DNA of 7,083 bases from Candidatus Bathyarchaeota archaeon (GTDB taxonomy: Archaea > Thermoproteota > Bathyarchaeia > TCS64). Below the pieces are notes generated by a model. That model searched no databases. It had not been told where the DNA came from and saw only the letters and a program-made list of their open reading frames with translations. Numbering within the stretch: the first letter of the stretch is position 1; every line of letters begins with the position of its first letter. Where the stretch lies: NCBI GenBank assembly GCA_013329615.1, contig DUKA01000205.1, forward strand, positions 1-7,083, read 5' to 3'. Both the position numbers and the translations under genes were made by a program. Positions 1 to 4,288 of the stretch are shown here, one piece after another.

Positions 1-968
1 GGGCGGTTGTCCTTCAGGCGCTTCTCGCCGCCGTCTTATGTGTGGGCTTCTCATTCACGTTCATGACGGAGAGGTTCCCCAACTTCGCACACGTTAGCAT
101 CGTGAACATGGGGGCGTTCTTCAGCTTCTTCGTCGTCTACTTCGTCGGGCTGAATCCCTACCTGTCTATGCCCGTGGCCGTGATCCTCTCCGGGCTGCTC
201 GGCGCCCTGCTCTACCTCGTTGTGGCGCGCCCCCTCACGAGGCGTGGGAGGAGCGTCATCTACCTGACGCTCGCCTTCCTCGCCGCCTCTTGGGTGATGA
301 ACTCGACCTTCATGGCGATAAGGTACTGGGCGCTCATGGGGGATGGAATAAGGAACACCGCCTTCAGGCTGAGCGCCTACGACCTGAAGATATTCGGCGT
401 CCCCGCCAGCTGGGTCTTCCTCCCCGCATCATGCGTGCTCGTGGTCACGGGGCTCTACCTCTTCCTCACTAGAAACAGGCTCGGCCTCTCCCTGAGGGCG
501 GTGTCCGAGAACGAGGAGCTCGCCATGATACTCGGCGTGGACACATTCAGGGCACACCTCGCCTCGTGGGTGATAGGGGGTGCGCTCGCGGGGTTCGCCG
601 GATTCTCAACCGCGCTGCTGCAAGGCGTCAACCCGCTCGGGGCCGACGCGCTGCTCGTGACAGTCATGGCGGGGAGCTTCCTCGGCGGCGTAGGCAGCGT
701 CCCGGGGGCGGCGATCGGCGGCTTCACACTCGTCGTGGTGCAGAGCTACGTGGTCGATTCCATCAGGTTATACCTCGGCAACCGCCCGGTGATCGGGTTC
801 CTCAACAACCTACAGTTGCTCGCCTTGGTCGGGCTCCTGCCCTCCGTCGTGATATGGTGCATACTCCTGTTCGAGCCCGACAGCATCGCGGGGATCCTCG
901 CGAGGCTCCAAGCCAGACTGAGGGCGCCGCCCGAAAATGCATCAGTAACCAGTGACACATCTTCATAA
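1..968 (+). CDS. Branched-chain amino-acid ABC transporter permease, LivH type (5' end outside window)
   Basis: Integral-membrane permease of a LivH-type ABC importer, expected to form the translocation pore with a second permease (LivM) and ATPases (LivG/LivF) for branched-chain amino acids or related solutes. The frame is open from base 3, so the GTG at 42 is probably internal: 13 codons before it encode a hydrophobic helix start, and 321 residues are visible, close to full family length. Family hallmarks, numbered from the GTG, are the early NFAH motif near residue 14, followed by a GA pair, the cytoplasmic coupling loop GLSLRAVSENEELAMILGV near 147-165, then GGALAGFAG, and the late glycine-rich GGVGSVPGAAIGG segment. 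About eight hydrophobic segments are seen, and the tail is short and polar. No livM, livG, livF or binding-protein gene follows, so any partners must lie to the left. Substrate specificity cannot be read from the sequence. Confidence 0.9.
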   Translation, partial: AVVLQALLAAVLCVGFSFTFMTERFPNFAHVSIVNMGAFFSFFVVYFVGLNPYLSMPVAVILSGLLGALLYLVVARPLTRRGRSVIYLTLAFLAASWVMNSTFMAIRYWALMGDGIRNTAFRLSAYDLKIFGVPASWVFLPASCVLVVTGLYLFLTRNRLGLSLRAVSENEELAMILGVDTFRAHLASWVIGGALAGFAGFSTALLQGVNPLGADALLVTVMAGSFLGGVGSVPGAAIGGFTLVVVQSYVVDSIRLYLGNRPVIGFLNNLQLLALVGLLPSVVIWCILLFEPDSIAGILARLQARLRAPPENASVTSDTSS

Positions 969-980
969 AACTGATATAAC
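963..980 (+). promoter_or_regulatory. Possible TATA element for the small membrane protein gene
   Basis: CATAAAAC (963-970) overlaps the permease stop codon and is followed by GATATAAC (973-980). Either lies about 22-35 bases ahead of the ATG at 1000, the spacing expected for an archaeal TATA box driving a leaderless or short-leader transcript. No convincing Shine-Dalgarno sequence precedes the ATG. The gene could equally be read through from the permease, since the gap is only 31 bases. Confidence 0.35.
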
Positions 981-999
981 GTGCGGTTTTTGGGACTTC

Positions 1000-1428
1000 A
1001 TGGTGTCTTTCGAGAGGCTCAGGAGACGGCTGCTGCTAGTGGGTACAGGGCTGCGGTCGGTCGCCATGTTCGTGCTACTGTTTGGTGTGCTGCTTCTCAA
1101 TGTGGTGCAGGGCACGGTCGCGTTAGATGCCCTCAGGGTCTTCGACCCGCGCCTGCTGGTGATTGTGCTGCCGGGGTTCGCAGCGTTTGCGGGGATATGG
1201 TTGAGGAGGAGGTGGGGTGCGGCGCTCGCCGTGGCCTCGTGTCTGCTCGACACGTTCTGGTGGGGGTGGGTCGCCAGCTACGCCACGCGGCGATTCGGGG
1301 ACATATCCCCTTTCATGCCGGAGTACGCCTTCTTCTCGGTCTTCTACGGCGCCCTCCTCGTTTTGGCGGTGTGGGAGTTCAAGAAGCTCGGCGCGGCTAG
1401 GATTCAACCCCTCCCCAGCCTCGCCTAG
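1000..1428 (+). CDS. Small four-helix membrane protein, function unknown
   Basis: A 142-residue protein from the ATG at 1000. I prefer this to the in-frame GTG at 952, which overlaps the permease and would add a polar 16-residue extension lying over the TATA-like sequence. It has a basic N-terminus (RLRRR, residues 6-10) and four hydrophobic segments at about 15-37, 51-68, 72-93 and 108-127, with an arginine cluster (LRRRW) between the second and third and a KK after the fourth. The third helix is unusually tryptophan-rich (DTFWWGW, 84-90). No family is recognised and there are no catalytic-looking motifs. It lies 31 bases after a LivH-type permease in the same direction, so co-transcription is possible, but the protein is too short to be the missing LivM permease. 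It converges on the minus-strand gene ending at 1444, leaving 15 bases between stops. Confidence 0.75.
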   Translation: MVSFERLRRRLLLVGTGLRSVAMFVLLFGVLLLNVVQGTVALDALRVFDPRLLVIVLPGFAAFAGIWLRRRWGAALAVASCLLDTFWWGWVASYATRRFGDISPFMPEYAFFSVFYGALLVLAVWEFKKLGAARIQPLPSLA

Positions 1429-1443
1429 GCGCGCGTTTCTTGT

Positions 1444-1633
1444 TTACTTTGCCTCTATGCTGGGCAGGACCCTGGACGTCACCGCGAGGCCGACTGTTAC
1501 GAGAAGCCCGATCGGCATGAACAGCCCGAAGAAGATGTCTCCCAGCTTATCCCCGAATACCCACATGTACACCGAGGCTATCACTGCAGACGGCGAGCCA
1601 GCAGCTAACCACTATGGCCGCCCTATAGTCCAT
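1444..1633 (-). pseudogene. Small two-helix membrane protein gene with a single frameshift
   Basis: The minus strand has a promoter-positioned ATG at 1633 whose frame reads MDYRAAIVVSCWLAV, a charged start then a hydrophobic helix, before running to a stop at 1547. The neighbouring frame is open from 1611 to a stop at 1444-1446 and reads AVIASVYMWVFGDKLGDIFF, then a second hydrophobic helix (GLFMPIGLLVTVGLAV) and a polar end (TSRVLPSIEAK). The frames differ by one base. Joining them near 1586-1590, as if one extra T were present after the GTC codon, gives a smooth two-helix protein of about 61 residues. Alternatively only the downstream part is made, from GTG 1584 (46 residues) or ATG 1566. 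No family is recognised. The hydrophobic pattern, promoter placement and ordinary ending argue that this was a real gene. Whether the frameshift is decay, a sequence error or programmed is open. Confidence 0.55.
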
Positions 1634-1660
1634 TTTTCCTTGGCTCACGGGTGGAACCAT

Positions 1661-1672
1661 TTTTTATAAACC
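1661..1672 (-). promoter_or_regulatory. Archaeal TATA box for the two-helix membrane protein gene
   Basis: On the minus strand this reads TTTATAAAAA, close to an ideal archaeal box A. Its centre is about 32 bases ahead of the ATG at 1633, predicting a transcript with a leader of only a few bases. Its presence between two same-strand genes shows that the small gene is transcribed separately from the M20-like gene. Confidence 0.6.
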
Positions 1673-1710
1673 TAAAATTGCGAACATGCCCTCCGACACT
1701 GGACAGTCGG
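1671..1710 (-). terminator. Weak terminator candidate after the M20-like gene
   Basis: After the stop of the M20-like gene the minus strand has a short inverted repeat, CCGAC/GTCGG (1693-1697 with 1706-1710; 5 bp stem, 8-base loop), followed by a TTTT run at 1674-1677. The stem is short and the T-run modest, so this is only suggestive. Confidence 0.25.
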
Positions 1711-1718
1711 TGCCGCTC

Positions 1719-3008
1719 TCAGCCGCACCAGTCGATGATGATCTTCGCCAGCACCTTTATCGAGCGCACGTAGTCGTCGACGTCCACCCACTCGTCCACG
1801 CCGCCGGTGGTTGCGAGGTCGCCGGCGAGCGGGCCTAAGGCGACGTTGGGTATCCCCGCGATGAGCACCGGCGTCCTGAGGTCGCTCTTGCTGTAGAGGG
1901 GGTTGCTGAAGGGCTCCTCGCCTGTCACGGCCTCGATCGCCTTCTTCGTGACCTGTACGACGGGGAGGTCCTCGGCCATCTCGACGCCCTGCGTGCCCTG
2001 AATCCACTCAAGCGCCGGCCTGTTCGTCCGTAGGTGCTCGTCGGAGTCGTAGAGTTTGCCTAGGTAGGCCTCGACCTCGGCCATGACGGCGTCGATGTCC
2101 TCGTTTGGCGGGAAGGTTATGGATGCGCCTATTACGCAGCTCGGGGGCACGTCGGTGAGGTTCGAGGCGGAGCCCGACTGTATGTATGGCACGAGGAGGT
2201 TCGTCGACCTGCCAACGGCGTCGACTAGCGCCTTGTAGTAGACGCGTCTGTTCCTCTCCTCGTTTAGCCTGTTCAGCGCGGCGATGATCGCGGCGGCCTT
2301 CTCTATCGGGTTTACGCCTAGGTGGTTGAAGGTCGTCTGCACGAACTCGGTCTTCGATGGCCTGCGCCCCGTGACGGTTATCCTGAGCTTGAGGAGCCCC
2401 GAGGTCATCGACTTTATCTCCTTCATGCCGAGCTCGGACTCGCCGGGGTGAACGTATATCCCCGCGTCGGTGCGGTACCCGGCTCTGAGGAGGGCCGCTA
2501 TGCCCCAGGCGTTCCTCTTCGCGCATGCGCTCATCAGGTAGACGTCGCCCCTGAGCTTCGCGCCTGATGCGGAGACGGCGCGTGTCGCCTCGACCATCAT
2601 GGCGATCCCCGCGAGGTCGTCCGCCACGCCCCAGCCGTACATCCTCCCGCCCTCCACGAGGCCGGTGTGCGGCGGCTTCGCCCAACCATCCGTCTTTATC
2701 GGGTCGCCGTCCGGGTGCGTGATGAGCATGAGGCTCCGCCCGCCCCCCGAACCCCTGAGCCTGCCGATTATGTGTGTCCGCGGCACCATGTCGATCGTCT
2801 CCTTCACCGCGAACTCCTTGTTCAGCTGCACATCCGTGGGCAGAAGCTTCTCAACGTGGACGTCACAGCCCAACTCCCTGAAGTGCTCGGCTAGGTGCGT
2901 CTGAAGGGGCTCCTCCCCCTCCGGGTAGCGCCTGACGAGCTCCTGAAGGTACTCTATGCTCTCGGCGCGGTGTTCGTCGATCCACTTGAAGGCCCTGCTC
3001 TGGGACAT
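1719..3008 (-). CDS. M20-family metallohydrolase-like protein with non-canonical active site
   Basis: A 429-residue protein with the M20 (ArgE/DapE/carboxypeptidase) fold: an N-terminal helical region, catalytic domain to about 205, an inserted dimerisation (lid) domain about 206-325 (containing NHLGVNPIEKAAAIIAALNR), then the rest of the catalytic domain. The first metal-ligand motif is present as H98-P-D100, and the bridging aspartate as D130 in GWGVADDLAG. Other expected residues are not. Where M20 enzymes carry the catalytic Glu-Glu pair this has SACAKRNAWG (160-169). The usual GEP glutamate position reads YVHPGES (185-191), which may supply H187 instead. The final histidine ligand region reads LATTGGVDEW (398-407) with no histidine. 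The SDLR and GIPNVALGP segments keep the family pattern. It may be a divergent M20 subfamily with its own chemistry, or a non-catalytic relative; the frame is intact and looks constrained. Start: ATG at 3008 with a weak AAGGGTG upstream. No signal peptide, so cytoplasmic. Substrate unknown. Confidence 0.85.
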   Translation of the reverse strand: MSQSRAFKWIDEHRAESIEYLQELVRRYPEGEEPLQTHLAEHFRELGCDVHVEKLLPTDVQLNKEFAVKETIDMVPRTHIIGRLRGSGGGRSLMLITHPDGDPIKTDGWAKPPHTGLVEGGRMYGWGVADDLAGIAMMVEATRAVSASGAKLRGDVYLMSACAKRNAWGIAALLRAGYRTDAGIYVHPGESELGMKEIKSMTSGLLKLRITVTGRRPSKTEFVQTTFNHLGVNPIEKAAAIIAALNRLNEERNRRVYYKALVDAVGRSTNLLVPYIQSGSASNLTDVPPSCVIGASITFPPNEDIDAVMAEVEAYLGKLYDSDEHLRTNRPALEWIQGTQGVEMAEDLPVVQVTKKAIEAVTGEEPFSNPLYSKSDLRTPVLIAGIPNVALGPLAGDLATTGGVDEWVDVDDYVRSIKVLAKIIIDWCG

Positions 3009-3035
3009 GACGCACCCTTCTGCACGTTCTCACGC

Positions 3036-3213
3036 TTAACACTTGCTGAGTTGGGTGCGAAGGAGGGTGAAAAAAGTGGGGCTGGGCGTTTGACCGGTCG
3101 CCTTGGTCGGGAACGCCTTCACCGCCGGGACTACCTTGTAGCCGTTGTGCTGCTCGATGACGTTCGGCGTTATGTCGATGAGGACACCAGTCGCCTGGCC
3201 TACCTCTATCGCC
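3036..3213 (-). pseudogene. C-terminal remnant of an unidentified protein (possibly DUF4382-like)
   Basis: From about 3213 leftward the minus strand reads a plausible protein C-terminus: AIEVGQATGVLIDITPNVIE, then QHNGYKVVPAVKAFPTKATG, ending at a stop at 3036. The hydrophobic/polar alternation and the NG-Y-x-VVP pattern recall the last strands of DUF4382-type beta domains, but this is a weak resemblance. There is no believable start: the TTG/ATG near 3224 lies inside the PHP remnant read on the opposite strand. The last 20 or so codons run over a T6 stretch on this strand (3070-3075), which looks more like a terminator than coding sequence, so the original stop may have been earlier. Confidence 0.35.
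3070..3075 (-). terminator. Poly-T terminator candidate for the C-terminal remnant
   Basis: Six A on the plus strand give a T6 run on the minus strand, just downstream of the coding-like part of the remnant. Short T-runs without hairpins are the usual archaeal intrinsic terminator. It would end a transcript before reaching the M20-like gene's start region. Confidence 0.3.
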
Positions 3214-3477
3214 ACCGCCATCAAGAAGGGCCGCTTCTACGCTAGCAACGGCCTAACATGTAAAAACATCAAACTCGCTCCTGAAGGCATACACGTCCAG
3301 ACAAGCCCAGTCAAACACATCACCTTCAGCAGTCAACCCAGCCTCGGCGCAAGATTCACCGCCAAGGACAAGCCCCTCACCGAGTACACCTACCCCGGCC
3401 GCGAAGGCGAAAAATGTATCAGGATCGAGGCAACCGACCACGAGGGCAGACTGCGTGGTCCAATCTAATATACATAA
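3200..3477 (+). pseudogene. C-terminal fragment of a PHP-domain (CehA/McbA-like) metallohydrolase
   Basis: In the frame of base 3217 the plus strand reads IATAIKKGRFYASNG, the typical run-in to the C-terminal beta region of PHP-domain proteins of the CehA/McbA kind, followed by segments fitting the same region (IHVQTSPVKHITF, then CIRIEATDHEGRL). Nothing of the metal-binding PHP barrel is upstream; about 85 residues remain of a protein that normally has over 250. The frame stops at 3466 as GRLRGPI, but adding one G after 3453 gives GRLAWSNLIYIN, matching the usual AW-S/T-N-x-IY ending. So there is one frameshift as well as loss of the 5' part. Gene identity is based on remembered family patterns; the 5' truncation is visible directly. 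No promoter or start codon is seen, so no functional product is expected. Confidence 0.6.
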
Positions 3478-3615
3478 ACCAAGATCATTCGCAAATAGCT
3501 AAAATCCTTTTAAAAACCGCACACCACACATCTCCTAACGATAACCAATCATGACTGCCGTCGCGTGCAACAGCAACGATTCAAGCAAACAAAAAAAGGG
3601 TAAGACTTCTGGCGA
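3469..3615. other. A/C-rich intergenic spacer
   Basis: No gene supported here. A TATA-like CCTTTTAAAAACC at 3507-3519 is nearly palindromic and could face either way. A 45-codon frame from ATG 3551 runs into the antisense of the secreted-protein gene and shows no protein-like pattern, so I do not call it. Confidence 0.4.
3591..3597 (-). terminator. Poly-T terminator of the secreted-protein gene
   Basis: Seven A on the plus strand, read as T7 on the minus strand, start 19 bases after the stop of the secreted-protein gene. No hairpin precedes it, fitting archaeal intrinsic termination. Confidence 0.55.
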
Positions 3616-4136
3616 CTACTTCATCAGCTTAACCGTGCCCACCAGGTGCCAGGGACCCACATCAAGAGCCAACCCGCCACCCGGGTAGATGTGAACCGCC
3701 CCACCCTGAGGACTAAGGAATCCGTGGATCCAGACCTTCGACCCATCTGGCTGAACGGCCAACTTATCGACCACAAAGTTGCCCGTCACCACCCACACCC
3801 CCTCACCATCCACCGTAAAAGCAGGATTCACACCGTCCGGAGAATCATACACCATCTTGAAATGATCAACCGAACCCACCGGAGCGCCACCCTCCAGCTC
3901 AGAGATCAGATTCATCTCCCTGTAATTCAGTTGGAAATCAGGCACCCCACCCTTTACCATGAGGCCCCACCAACAACAACCGAGCTCGGATCACTCGGGG
4001 GATACTGATTCCCATCATACGTGGTGACCTTGCCATTCGCCCTATACTCCACCTTGCTCGCCGCGAACGCCGGTGTGGCTAAAAGTGTCGCCATCAACGT
4101 CAGCAGAGAGAAGACCAGAAACGCGTTTCTCCTCAT
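3616..4136 (-). pseudogene. Small secreted beta-rich protein gene, split by one frameshift
   Basis: Two overlapping frames make sense only as one gene. The first, from ATG 4136, encodes a classic signal peptide (MRRN, hydrophobic AFLVFSLLTLMATLLA, cleavage after AFA at residue 25) and a mature start KVEYRANGKVTTYDGNQYPP, ending at a stop at 3954-3956. The second continues with KGGVPDFQLNY through GVWVVTGNFVV to LVGTVKLMK, with no signal of its own. TCATGGTAAAG at the join becomes TCA TGG GTA AAG if one G is restored, giving GGASWVKGGVPDF and a protein of about 173 residues. Alternating hydrophobic/polar residues with many Gly, Asp and Val suggest a beta-sandwich or barrel. No family is recognised. 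The GTG at 4217 is in frame, but its extension (MNLWNYVSNMWNCMC...) would bury the signal peptide. Divergent from the surface metallopeptidase. As written, the ATGGTAA overlap could also allow reinitiation, yielding a cytoplasmic fragment. Confidence 0.65.
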
Positions 4137-4288
4137 ACTCAATCCCAGAAGCTGACCTGTTATCAGCAACATACACATACAATTCCACATATTTGACACA
4201 TAATTCCATAAATTCACCCCACACCACCCCCGAAGATTTATTGTCCATAGTCATAAAATCTTAAATCCCAAAGTAACACCATGAATTC
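4137..4288. promoter_or_regulatory. Shared divergent promoter region
   Basis: These 152 bases separate the two secreted-protein genes. For the plus-strand gene, CATAAAATC (4252-4260) lies about 33 bases ahead of ATG 4289, giving a nearly leaderless transcript. For the minus-strand gene the candidates are GAATTTATGG (4206-4215) and CAAATATGTGG (4186-4196), giving leaders of about 28-50 bases. No clear operator palindrome was found. The arrangement allows joint control of both genes, but this is inference. Confidence 0.5.

Noticed and set aside
1217..1669. 150-codon plus-strand frame across 1217-1669
   Set aside because: Antisense or alternate frame to the four-helix gene and the two-helix gene; low-complexity Ser/Arg composition.
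2008..2685. 225-codon minus-strand frame inside the M20-like gene
   Set aside because: Arg/Gly-rich shadow frame of a GC-rich gene, without structure or a start signal.
3551..3688. 45-codon plus-strand frame after the TATA-like sequence at 3507
   Set aside because: The second half is the antisense of the secreted protein's C-terminus and no ribosome-binding site is present.
4042..4254. 70-codon minus-strand frame from ATG 4254 through the divergent promoter
   Set aside because: It runs over the shared promoter and the signal-peptide region in another frame, and its second half has no protein-like pattern.
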